Origin: Vulcanimicrobiota bacterium
GTDB taxonomy: Bacteria > Vulcanimicrobiota > Vulcanimicrobiia > Vulcanimicrobiales > Vulcanimicrobiaceae
DNA length: 6,554 nucleotides
Direction: 5' to 3'
Assembly: GCA_013043945.1 (NCBI GenBank)
Contig: JABEUW010000256.1
Coordinates: 1-6,554 of the forward strand
Shown: in pieces, positions 1-6,349 of the stretch
Position numbering within the stretch: the first letter of the stretch is position 1
Layout of the letters: each line of letters begins with the position of its first letter
Made by a program: the position numbers and the translations under genes
The notes under the pieces: generated by a model
Told to the model about the DNA's origin: nothing
Databases searched by the model: none
The model's input: only the letters and a program-made list of their open reading frames with translations

Positions 1-150
1 CGAGGTTAACGTCATCGTCACGGTGACGTGCTCGCCCTTCGCGCCTTCGACGGTGACGTCGTAGAGCAATCCCAATTCGATAATGCCGAGATTGAGTTCT
101 GGATCTTTGACCTCGGCGAGTGCTTCGCGAACTTGGTCGACGGTTGGCAT
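1..150 (-). CDS. MIP18/DUF59 family Fe-S cluster assembly protein (PaaD/SufT-like), N-terminal part
   Basis: Reading the minus strand from an ATG at 150-148 gives 50 codons, open to the window edge. The protein begins MPTVDQVREALAEVKDPELN; the DPEL motif is at residues 16-19, followed by IIELGLLYDV at 23-32 and a beta strand VTVTMTLTS at 42-50. This order (helix, DPEL, hydrophobic-LGL-Y, strand ending in LT) is the hallmark of the MIP18/DUF59 fold, whose members (SufT, PaaD, eukaryotic CIAO2) help mature or insert iron-sulfur clusters in the cytoplasm. The family's conserved cysteine normally follows the LT strand, so it lies outside the window and cannot be checked. Small stand-alone members are usually about 100 residues, so roughly half is visible. 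The gene diverges from the exported protein at 222. Family assignment is confident; the exact role (general Fe-S assembly versus a pathway-specific PaaD-like role) is not decidable. Confidence 0.88.
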   Translation of the reverse strand, partial: MPTVDQVREALAEVKDPELNLGIIELGLLYDVTVEGAKGEHVTVTMTLTS

Positions 151-221
151 AAGGCTCTGCTCTTTCTACTTTACAAACGCCACGATAGGCTTTCGGAACC
201 TACGCGCCGTAGGGTGCCGAA
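151..221. promoter_or_regulatory. Divergent intergenic region, presumed to hold two promoters
   Basis: This 71-base gap separates two genes transcribed away from each other, so promoters for both should lie here or just inside the neighbours. It includes a locally T/A-richer patch (about 160-176, with TTTACA at 170-175). No convincing -35/-10 pair with 16-18 base spacing stands out on either strand, and I see no clear operator. The call rests on gene orientation only. Confidence 0.4.
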
Positions 222-677
222 GTGTCGATGCGCCGTACTGGATTGCTCTCAACCATCACCTTCCTCCTTGCGCTCGCCCCGGGGGTCGCGCTCGCAGGCG
301 CCTCTATAGCCGGTGGCCTGGCCGTGACGAGCCAACCGAGTTCGACCGGAGGAATGGCGATCCTCAGCAGCGGCCCTTCGATCCCGTTGCTACCGATCGA
401 TTTCCAAGGGAGTCTCGCCGTGCCGATCACCAAGAACGGTGGTTTCGCCCTGACGGCGGAGATGCGTGGATTCACCGGTGGCGGCTTCGGCGGCGCCTAT
501 TTCGGCGGCGGCGTGGGGATTGGAACGATCGGCACGAGCCGAACGATGGGGCCGGTTTTCACCGTTTTTGCCGGCAAGTCGATCGCGCCGTTCACCTCGC
601 TGGAGATCCGGCTCTACCAGGCGTCGAGGGATGGAGGCAGCACGATCGGCTTCGTCGGCCTGCGCTTTGGGCTGTAA
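222..677 (+). CDS. Small exported Gly-rich protein, probable outer-membrane beta-barrel-like protein
   Basis: Translation from GTG at 222 gives 151 residues; an in-frame ATG at 228 (residue 3) is an equally good start. A weak AGGGTG at 211-216 lies 5 bases before the GTG and 11 before the ATG. A textbook signal peptide is visible: two arginines (residues 4-5), a hydrophobic core (about 8-19), and an ALA cleavage site at 23-25. The mature part has no cysteine, is rich in Gly, Ser and Thr, and has short alternating strand-like stretches, notably around 75-101 (a run with many Gly and aromatic residues) and 113-120. It ends GFVGLRFGL; an alternating aromatic/hydrophobic terminus like this is typical of outer-membrane barrels recognised by the BAM machinery. 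I do not recognise a named family, and the barrel idea is inference. At about 126 mature residues it would be a very small barrel or an incomplete one. clpC begins 57 bases downstream on the same strand. Confidence 0.72.
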   Translation: MSMRRTGLLSTITFLLALAPGVALAGASIAGGLAVTSQPSSTGGMAILSSGPSIPLLPIDFQGSLAVPITKNGGFALTAEMRGFTGGGFGGAYFGGGVGIGTIGTSRTMGPVFTVFAGKSIAPFTSLEIRLYQASRDGGSTIGFVGLRFGL

Positions 678-681
678 CGAG

Positions 682-695
682 CGAAACTTTGTTCG
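682..695. promoter_or_regulatory. Imperfect palindrome resembling a Gram-positive-type LexA (SOS) box upstream of clpC
   Basis: The sequence CGAAACTTTGTTCG matches the Bacillus-type LexA consensus CGAAC-N4-GTTCG at nine of the ten fixed positions. It lies about 40 bases before the clpC start, in the 57-base gap after the exported-protein gene. The outer arms GCGAA/TTCGC (681-685 and 692-696) pair perfectly around a six-base centre. It could equally be a weak hairpin or chance, since GCGAA/TTCGC words are common in this genome. No CIRCE, HspR/HAIR or CtsR-like repeat is present in the gap. Confidence 0.18.
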
Positions 696-716
696 CGTTC
701 TACGGTTGGAGAGAGT

Positions 717-724
717 AAGAGGAG
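717..724 (+). promoter_or_regulatory. Strong ribosome binding site of clpC
   Basis: AAGAGGAG ends 10 bases before the ATG at 735 and 16 bases before the alternative ATG at 741. The spacing favours 735, which also matches the N-terminal length of known ClpC proteins. Confidence 0.7.
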
Positions 725-734
725 ACGAGTAAAG

Positions 735-3233
735 ATGTCGATGTGGGAACCGTTCACCGAGCGAGCGCGCCGGAGTATCGTATTGGCTCAGGAAGAGGCG
801 CAGCGTCTCGGAAATAATTATATTGGTACGGAGCACATCTTGCTCGGGATCATCTCCGAGGGCGAGAGCCTTGCAGCGAAAGTGCTGGAATCGCTCGGCG
901 TGAACCTGGCAAAAGTGCGCCAGGAGGTCGAAGCGATCGTCGGGCGCGGCGGCCAGTCGATGCAGCAGGAGATGGTCTTCACCCCCCGCGCCAAGCGCGT
1001 GATCGAGCTCGCGTTCGAAGAGGCGCGGCAGCTCAACCACAACTATATCGGCACCGAGCATCTCTTGCTCGGCCTCATCCGCGAGGGTGAAGGCGTCGCC
1101 GCGCGCGTTCTTGCCAATCTCGGCGTCGATCCCGCGAAGGTGCGCGTGCAGACCACCTCGTTGCTCGGCAGCGAAGGGCAGACCCCGGTGCCGAAAGGCA
1201 AAAGCAAGACCCCGACGCTAGATACCTACGGCAGCTATCTCACCCAACTCGCTCGCGACTGGAAACTCGACCCGGTGATCGGGCGCGCGAACGAGATCGA
1301 ACGCGTGATTCAGATTCTCTCGCGGCGTACCAAAAATAACCCCGCGCTTATCGGCGAACCTGGCGTCGGCAAGACCGCTATCGCCGAAGGACTCGCGCAG
1401 CGGGTCATCTCCGGTGAGATTCCCGAGCCGCTCCGCGACAAACGCGTCATCACGCTCGATCTTGCGGGGCTCGTCGCCGGAACGAAATATCGCGGCGAAT
1501 TCGAAGAGCGCATGAAACGCGTGATGGATGAGATCCGCAACGCGGCGGGCGAGATCATTCTCTTCATCGACGAACTGCACACGCTCGTCGGCGCGGGCGC
1601 CGCCGAAGGCGCGATCGACGCGAGCAATATCATCAAACCGGCGCTCGCACGCGGCGAGCTGCAATGCATCGGCGCGACCACGCTCAACGAGTTTCGCAAA
1701 TACATCGAAAAGGATAGCGCGCTCGAACGCCGCTTCCAGCCGGTGATGGTCGGCGAGCCGAGCCTCGACGAAACGGTGGAGATCCTCAAGGGTCTACGCG
1801 AACGCTACGAACAGCATCACAAGGTGCGCATCACCGACGACGCGCTCGTCGCTGCGGCGAAGCTTTCGGATCGCTACGTCACCGATCGCTTCCTGCCCGA
1901 TAAGGCGGTCGATCTCATCGATGAAGCGGGCTCGCGCGTGCGCTTGCAGGCGACCTTGCCTCCCCGCGAATTGCGCGAACTCGATACGCAGATTCGTACG
2001 GTCGTCGCCGACCGCGAGAGCGCCGTCAAAGCGCACGATTTCGATCGCGCGACGGCGTTGCGCGAACAAGAGGAGCGAATGCGCCTCGAACGCGGCAAAC
2101 TCGAACACGATTGGAAAGAGGCACGCGCCGCGAGCGAGGGTAAACTCGAAGTCACCGAAGCGGATATCGCGCATATCGTATCGTCGTGGACGAAGATTCC
2201 GGTGAGTCGCCTCGCGCAAGCCGAGACGCAGAAGCTTCTGGAGATGAAGGAATCGCTCCATAAGCGGATCGTTGGGCAGGACGAAGCGATCGAAGTCATT
2301 ACGCGAGCGATCCGCCGTTCGCGCGCCGGATTGAAGAACCCGAATCGTCCGATCGGTTCCTTTATCTTTCTCGGTCCCACCGGCGTCGGTAAAACCGAGG
2401 TCGCGCGTAGCCTCGCCGAGTTTCTGTTCGACGACGAAGAGTCGATGATTCGCATCGATATGTCGGAGTACATGGAGAAGTATTCGGTCTCGCGTTTGGT
2501 GGGAGCGCCTCCGGGATATGTCGGATACGAAGAAGGCGGTCAACTCACCGAAGCGGTGCGTCGCCGTCCCTACGCCGTCGTGCTGCTCGACGAAATCGAA
2601 AAGGCACACCCCGACGTCTTCAATCTCTTGTTGCAGATGCTCGACGACGGTCGGCTTACCGATAGTCAGGGGCGACAGGTCGATTTCAAAAATGCCGTCG
2701 TAATTATGACCAGTAACATCGGCGCGACCGGTATGCAGACGACTACCGATATCGGTTTCCGGCCGCAGAAGTTGGATGCCGATGAGGGCAATAAAGCCTA
2801 CGAGCGGATGAAGGGCAAGGTACTCGAAGAAGTCAAGCAATCGTTCCGTCCCGAATTTCTCAATCGCATCGACGAACTCGTCGTCTTCCACCAACTCACG
2901 CGCGAACAGATCGAAGAGATCGTCGGGCTGGAGCTCGAGAAAGTCATGCGCGAAGTGAAAGCGCAAGATATGCACCTCCGCGTCACCGAGGCGGCGAAGG
3001 CGGTTCTTGCGAAGAAGGGTTGGGATCCGCAATTCGGCGCGCGGCCGCTACGCCGTGCGATTCAGCGACTCGTCGAAGACGAGCTCGCCGAAGAGATGAT
3101 TCGCGGGAATTTCGGTGCCGGCGATACCATCCTCGCCGATGTCGATCCCGAGAGTGCGGAGAAATTACGCTTCAGCAAAATTCCGTCGGTCGAACCGCCG
3201 ACGGCTCCGCCGGCCGAAGCCGCGCACGCATAG
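735..3233 (+). CDS. clpC: ATP-dependent Clp protease ATP-binding subunit ClpC (AAA+ unfoldase)
   Basis: An 832-residue, full-length ClpC/Hsp100. It unfolds protein substrates in the cytoplasm by ATP hydrolysis and feeds them to the ClpP peptidase. Two N-terminal Clp repeats (about 5-70 and 80-145) each contain NYIGTEH. The first AAA+ module has Walker A GEPGVGKT at 207-214 and Walker B FIDE at 277-280. A middle UVR-type coiled coil spans about 420-455, with a Phe at 436 matching the residue that in Staphylococcus ClpC holds the resting assembly (recalled from the literature). The second module has Walker A GPTGVGKT at 547-554, Walker B LLDE at 617-620 and sensor-2 GARPLRR at 768-774. IGF at 673-675 fits the ClpP-docking loop. 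Glu33 and Glu108 align with the B. subtilis ClpC phospho-arginine-binding glutamates. The last 18 or so residues are a Pro/Ala-rich tail with no obvious homologue. No clpP, ctsR or mcsAB is in the window. All key residues look intact. Confidence 0.98.
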   Translation: MSMWEPFTERARRSIVLAQEEAQRLGNNYIGTEHILLGIISEGESLAAKVLESLGVNLAKVRQEVEAIVGRGGQSMQQEMVFTPRAKRVIELAFEEARQLNHNYIGTEHLLLGLIREGEGVAARVLANLGVDPAKVRVQTTSLLGSEGQTPVPKGKSKTPTLDTYGSYLTQLARDWKLDPVIGRANEIERVIQILSRRTKNNPALIGEPGVGKTAIAEGLAQRVISGEIPEPLRDKRVITLDLAGLVAGTKYRGEFEERMKRVMDEIRNAAGEIILFIDELHTLVGAGAAEGAIDASNIIKPALARGELQCIGATTLNEFRKYIEKDSALERRFQPVMVGEPSLDETVEILKGLRERYEQHHKVRITDDALVAAAKLSDRYVTDRFLPDKAVDLIDEAGSRVRLQATLPPRELRELDTQIRTVVADRESAVKAHDFDRATALREQEERMRLERGKLEHDWKEARAASEGKLEVTEADIAHIVSSWTKIPVSRLAQAETQKLLEMKESLHKRIVGQDEAIEVITRAIRRSRAGLKNPNRPIGSFIFLGPTGVGKTEVARSLAEFLFDDEESMIRIDMSEYMEKYSVSRLVGAPPGYVGYEEGGQLTEAVRRRPYAVVLLDEIEKAHPDVFNLLLQMLDDGRLTDSQGRQVDFKNAVVIMTSNIGATGMQTTTDIGFRPQKLDADEGNKAYERMKGKVLEEVKQSFRPEFLNRIDELVVFHQLTREQIEEIVGLELEKVMREVKAQDMHLRVTEAAKAVLAKKGWDPQFGARPLRRAIQRLVEDELAEEMIRGNFGAGDTILADVDPESAEKLRFSKIPSVEPPTAPPAEAAHA
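3183..3204 (+). repeat. Inverted repeat (7-bp GC-rich stem, 8-base loop) inside the 3' end of clpC
   Basis: CCGTCGG at 3183-3189 is perfectly complementary to CCGACGG at 3198-3204. It ends 29 bases before the end of the clpC stop codon. There is no T run after it, so it is not a standard intrinsic terminator. It may be only a consequence of the GC-rich codons of the Pro/Ala tail, or it could modestly influence read-through or mRNA decay between clpC and the next gene. Confidence 0.25.
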
Positions 3234-3251
3234 CCGGCGCCCCAGTCTAGG

Positions 3252-4238
3252 GTGGCTCGGGTCGATGCGAAGTCGGTGCTCCTCGTGCGTCTTCTCGGCG
3301 CGCTCGACGAGGGGCGCCATTCCTTCGATGGCCTGCGCGAGCGCATCGCGCAGGATGGCCCCATCCCGAGCCCGCGCTCCCTACGCCGCTACCTCTCCGT
3401 GCTCGCAGATTCGAATTTCCCGTGGTTCTACGACCGCACTCGCGGCGTCTATCGATTCGTCGATGGCTATTCGCTGCGCGCCCTCAAGCTCGACCATAGC
3501 GAGATCTTCGGGCTCGTCGCGCTTCGTTCGTTAGCGAAATCGCTCGGCGGCTCGGTCGGAGCGGCGGTCGATACCCTCGCGCGCCGGGTCGTCGCTTCGG
3601 GGGATGGGCCGGCTCCCGCCAACGCAGGCTTCCTGGATATCGGCATGCCGTTACCGCGCGCGCAACTCGACGAACGCGCCGAGGGCGTTCGCGAGACCAT
3701 CGCAGCCGCCGAGCGCGATCGCCGCGTCGTGACGATCGAGTACGTCGATCGATACGGCAAGAAAAGCACCCGCGATATCGAGCCGTACGGGCTCATCGTC
3801 GGAGGCGGTCGCTATTACTGCGTCGGCTACGACCGCATGCGGCGGGCTCGTCGGACCTTCGCGCTCGACGGCATCGAGACGGCGCGACTGACCGCGCGCA
3901 CCTATCAACGCCCCGCCGAATTCGATATGGAGAAATGGATGTCGAGTTCGATATCGGGTTTAATGACCGGGGAGGCCGCGCACGAGGTCCTCGTGCGCTT
4001 CGATCCGCGGATCGCGAAGGCGGCGGTCGCAGCATCCTCGCGACTCGACCGCGAGGTGATCGAGGGTGAGAAGGGTGCCGTCGATCTGCGCCTCCGCGTC
4101 GCCGACCTCGACGAGTTGCTGCGTTGGGTACTCGGCTGGGGGGGCGAGGCCCGGCTCGTCGGGCCTCCGAGCGCGCTGCTGGCTATGCGTCGCTTGCTCT
4201 CCGAGATCGCGCGCCACTACGAAGGCGAGCCGATATGA
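3252..4238 (+). CDS. WYL-domain transcriptional regulator (HTH-WYL-WCX)
   Basis: A 328-residue protein starting at a GTG 18 bases after the clpC stop; no strong ribosome binding site is visible (only TAGG directly before the GTG), which fits translational coupling to clpC. Residues 1-75 form a winged-helix DNA-binding region: a first helix about 6-19, SLRRYLSVLAD at 43-53 as the likely recognition helix, and a wing with VYRFVDGY at 66-73. Residues about 145-215 are a WYL domain (RRVVTIEYVDRYGKK from 157, then EPYGLIV and the core strand RYYCVGYD at 187-194, then RRTFALDGIE). The region about 238-325 resembles the WCX C-terminal extension (strand, DELLRWVLGWGGEARLVGP). WYL regulators bind small ligands or nucleic acids and control DNA-damage, phage-defence or metabolic genes; the ligand here is unknown. 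The signature W-Y-L triad reads Y-Y-C (188-190). Its target may be its own operon. Confidence 0.88.
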   Translation: MARVDAKSVLLVRLLGALDEGRHSFDGLRERIAQDGPIPSPRSLRRYLSVLADSNFPWFYDRTRGVYRFVDGYSLRALKLDHSEIFGLVALRSLAKSLGGSVGAAVDTLARRVVASGDGPAPANAGFLDIGMPLPRAQLDERAEGVRETIAAAERDRRVVTIEYVDRYGKKSTRDIEPYGLIVGGGRYYCVGYDRMRRARRTFALDGIETARLTARTYQRPAEFDMEKWMSSSISGLMTGEAAHEVLVRFDPRIAKAAVAASSRLDREVIEGEKGAVDLRLRVADLDELLRWVLGWGGEARLVGPPSALLAMRRLLSEIARHYEGEPI

Positions 4239-4267
4239 GGTTATTTATTCGCCGCGCCGAAGGCTAG
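4235..4267 (+). other. Possible mini-ORF (10 codons) overlapping the WYL gene stop in an ATGA arrangement
   Basis: The WYL gene stop TGA (4236-4238) overlaps an ATG at 4235, which opens a ten-codon frame encoding MRLFIRRAEG and ending at TAG 4265-4267, six bases before the next gene start. AAGGCGAG at 4222-4229 sits at a plausible ribosome-binding distance. It could couple translation across the junction. It may equally be chance, and nothing supports a functional peptide. Confidence 0.15.
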
Positions 4268-4273
4268 GCGTCG

Positions 4274-4789
4274 ATGAAACGCACGATCACGTTCGCCGCT
4301 CTCGTCGGGCTCGCGCTCTCGCTGCTCGCTCCGAAGCCGGCATATAGTTTTTTCGGCGGCCTGCCGATCGACGGCATTCGTTGCGACGCAACCGAAGGCG
4401 TCGTCCTCCATATTCACAGCCACCTTCAGCTCGTCGATCGAGGCCGGAACGTCGTGCTTCCGGCGTATATCGGCATCCCGTCCGTGCAACCGCCGTGCCT
4501 TTATTGGTTGCATACGCACGATGCAAGCGGCATCATTCACATCGAATCGCCGACCAAGCGGCCATTTACGCTCGGTGAATTTTTCGACGTCTGGGGAAAG
4601 AGCCTCAGTTGGAGTTCCGCGGGGCCGCTCCACGCACCGCGCGGCGCACGCTTGCGGATTATCGTGAACGGCCATCTGTGGCAGGGCCGCTCGCCGCGCG
4701 AGATGCTCTTGCGCAACCACGAAGATATCACGATCGAAGTCGGGCCGCCGTTTGTCCCGCAGCACCCGTTTAACTGGTCGGGGATGTAG
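4274..4789 (+). CDS. Exported protein of unknown function with conserved HxHxH and CxxWLHTHD motifs
   Basis: A 171-residue protein from ATG 4274, with GAAGG at 4259-4263 as ribosome binding site 10 bases upstream. The N-terminus is a signal peptide: MKR, a hydrophobic core (about 6-19), and cleavage likely after AYS at 23-25. The mature part contains GIRC (C37), HIHSH (H46, H48, H50), CLYWLHTHD (C75, H80, H82, D83), GIIHIESP (H89) and FTLGEFFDVWG (98-108), then a strand-rich end with NHEDITIEVGPP (148-159). I recall similar proteins in environmental bacteria annotated only as hypothetical, sharing these same blocks, so the motifs look conserved rather than random. The spaced histidines suggest a metal site (copper, zinc or iron), and the two cysteines could form a disulfide or take part in binding; both are inference. 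It ends 9 bases before hutH, so co-translation is likely, but its job in histidine use is unknown. Not a lipoprotein: no lipobox is visible. Confidence 0.85.
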   Translation: MKRTITFAALVGLALSLLAPKPAYSFFGGLPIDGIRCDATEGVVLHIHSHLQLVDRGRNVVLPAYIGIPSVQPPCLYWLHTHDASGIIHIESPTKRPFTLGEFFDVWGKSLSWSSAGPLHAPRGARLRIIVNGHLWQGRSPREMLLRNHEDITIEVGPPFVPQHPFNWSGM

Positions 4790-4798
4790 CGAATCGCA

Positions 4799-6334
4799 AT
4801 GAGTGCAGCATCGATTACCGTCGAACTCGACGGCCGCCATCTCTCGCTCGAGAGCATCGCGACGGTCGCCGAAGGGGGTGCGCGGTTACGTGTAACCAAT
4901 GAAGCGATGGAACGTGTCGCGCGAGCACGGCAGTTCGTCGAGGAGCGCTTCGCCGACGGCGATGCGATTTACGGCGTCACGACCGGCTTCGGCCGCTTGG
5001 CAAACGTGCAGATCGATCCGGCGGATGCGGCGCTGTTGCAGCTGAATCTCGTGCGCAGTCACGCCGCCGGTACGGGGGCACCGCTCGAGGAGCGGTACGT
5101 GCGTGCTGCGAGTGTATTGCGTGTGAATTCATTGGCAGCCGGACATTCGGGTATCGCGCCGGCGACGCTCGCGCTACTGGTTGAGACGCTCAATCGCGGC
5201 GTCACGCCGCTGGTGCCGATGCAAGGCTCGGTCGGCGCGAGCGGCGATCTCGCACCGCTCGCGCATATGTCCCTGTTGCTCATCGGTGAAGGCGAAGCGT
5301 TTTATCGCGGCAAGCGCATGCCCGCGGCCCAAGCACTCGCCGAGGCCGGGCTCGTACCCGTGGTATTAGGAGCGAAAGAGGGGCTCGCGCTCATCAACGG
5401 TACGCAGGTGATGACGGGTATCGCGGCGCTCTCGCTGTTGCAGGCACAACGGCTCGCCGATAGCGCTGACCTCATCGCAGCGATCTCGCTCGAAGCCTAC
5501 CTCGGAACCGATGCGGTCTTCGATCGGCGCATTAACGCCTTGCGCCCCCATCACGGGCAGCGCATCGTCGCCGCCCGGCTGCGCCGATTCCTCGAGGGTT
5601 CGGAGATCATGCAGTCGCATCGCGCCTGCGGCCGCGTACAAGATCCCTACTCGTTTCGCTGTATTCCCGTCGTCCACGGCGCGGTTCGCGATTCGATCGA
5701 TCACGCGCGAGCCGTCGCCGAAATCGAGGCGAACTCCGTTACCGATAATCCGCTCGTCTTTCCCGAGGATCGGGCGTTCCTCAGCGGGGGAAACTTTCAC
5801 GGCGAGCCGATCGCCTTGGCGATCGATTTTCTGAAAATGGCGATCTGCGAGATCGCGTCGATCTCGGAACGTCGCCTCTATCTGTTGCTCAATGCGGCAG
5901 ATCGCGAACTTCCGCTCTTCCTCGCGCGCAAGAGCGGCCTTGAATCTGGGCTGATGATCGTGCAATACGCATCGGCGGCACTCGTGAACGACAATAAGGG
6001 GCTCGCGTGGCCGAGCAGCGTCGATTCTATCCCGACCTCCGCCGGGCAAGAGGATCACGTCAGCATGGGCATGACCTCGGCGAACAATTTGGTGCGCGTG
6101 CTCGATAACGTCGAAGGCTCGCTCGCATGCGAATTGCTCGGCGCTCTCGCCGCCACCGATTTTCGCCGGCCATTACGGAGCGCGCGTGCGACCGAGGAAC
6201 TCTACGAACTCGCTCGCCGGAGCATTCCGCCGCTAACCGAGGATCGTTCGCCGGCTCCCGATATTCTCGCCGCGCGCGCGTTGATTCGCTCCGGCGCAAT
6301 CGCACGTATTTTTGCTCGATCGACATTGGAATAA
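4799..6334 (+). CDS. hutH: Histidine ammonia-lyase (histidase)
   Basis: A 511-residue protein, the usual length for HutH. It deaminates L-histidine to trans-urocanate and ammonia, the first step of cytoplasmic histidine degradation, using a self-formed MIO prosthetic group. The MIO triad Ala-Ser-Gly is at 147-149 within GSVGASGDLAPLAHM. The catalytic Tyr of YGVTTGFG is at 58. NLVRSHAAGTG carries Ser87-His88, the pair typical of histidine rather than tyrosine or phenylalanine lyases. The C-terminal half has VTDNPL, SGGNFHGEP and QEDHVSMG (Gln417-Glu418); the Glu corresponds to the glutamate conserved in histidases (Glu414 in Pseudomonas putida, as I recall). Placement immediately before hutU confirms the role. 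The ATG at 4799 lies 9 bases after the previous stop with only a distant GGGGA (4780-4784) as ribosome binding site, suggesting coupled translation. An oddity: the stretch before QEDHV reads NDNKGLAWPSS (397-407), where most histidases have SENK-x-LAHPAS. Confidence 0.96.
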   Translation: MSAASITVELDGRHLSLESIATVAEGGARLRVTNEAMERVARARQFVEERFADGDAIYGVTTGFGRLANVQIDPADAALLQLNLVRSHAAGTGAPLEERYVRAASVLRVNSLAAGHSGIAPATLALLVETLNRGVTPLVPMQGSVGASGDLAPLAHMSLLLIGEGEAFYRGKRMPAAQALAEAGLVPVVLGAKEGLALINGTQVMTGIAALSLLQAQRLADSADLIAAISLEAYLGTDAVFDRRINALRPHHGQRIVAARLRRFLEGSEIMQSHRACGRVQDPYSFRCIPVVHGAVRDSIDHARAVAEIEANSVTDNPLVFPEDRAFLSGGNFHGEPIALAIDFLKMAICEIASISERRLYLLLNAADRELPLFLARKSGLESGLMIVQYASAALVNDNKGLAWPSSVDSIPTSAGQEDHVSMGMTSANNLVRVLDNVEGSLACELLGALAATDFRRPLRSARATEELYELARRSIPPLTEDRSPAPDILAARALIRSGAIARIFARSTLE

Positions 6335-6336
6335 CC

Positions 6337-6343
6337 AGAGGAG
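6337..6343 (+). promoter_or_regulatory. Ribosome binding site of hutU
   Basis: AGAGGAG ends 6 bases before the ATG at 6350 and 12 bases before the in-frame ATG at 6356, so 6350 is the favoured start. It lies entirely within the 15-base gap after hutH. Confidence 0.65.
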
Positions 6344-6349
6344 AAGCGC

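Noticed and set aside
16..58. Palindrome CGTCACGGTGACG at 16-28 and the repeated word CGGTGACGT (21-29, 50-58)
   Set aside because: It lies inside the MIP18 coding region, where Val-Thr-Val codons naturally create such words; not a convincing operator.
83..718. Plus-strand open frame (211 codons) overlapping the 222-677 gene
   Set aside because: Its translation is Arg-rich without domain features and it overlaps both the MIP18 gene and the exported protein with its clear signal peptide.
390..1061. Minus-strand open frame (223 codons) spanning the exported-protein gene and the start of clpC
   Set aside because: It crosses two supported plus-strand genes and the clpC ribosome binding site, and its translation matches nothing I recognise.
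1794..3032. Long minus-strand open frame (412 codons) opposite clpC
   Set aside because: It lies entirely antisense to clpC, which has intact ClpC motifs. The translation has no recognisable domain and is a by-product of GC-rich codon bias.
3183..3251. Rho-independent terminator after clpC
   Set aside because: A GC-rich stem exists at 3183-3204, but it is inside the coding region and has no following T run, so it does not meet the criteria.
5366..6058. Minus-strand open frame (230 codons) opposite hutH
   Set aside because: Fully antisense to an intact, motif-verified histidase; Arg/Asp-rich low-complexity translation typical of a shadow frame.
4799..6334. Tyrosine or phenylalanine ammonia-lyase instead of histidase
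   Set aside because: Ser87-His88 and Glu418 are histidase-type residues and hutU follows 15 bases downstream.
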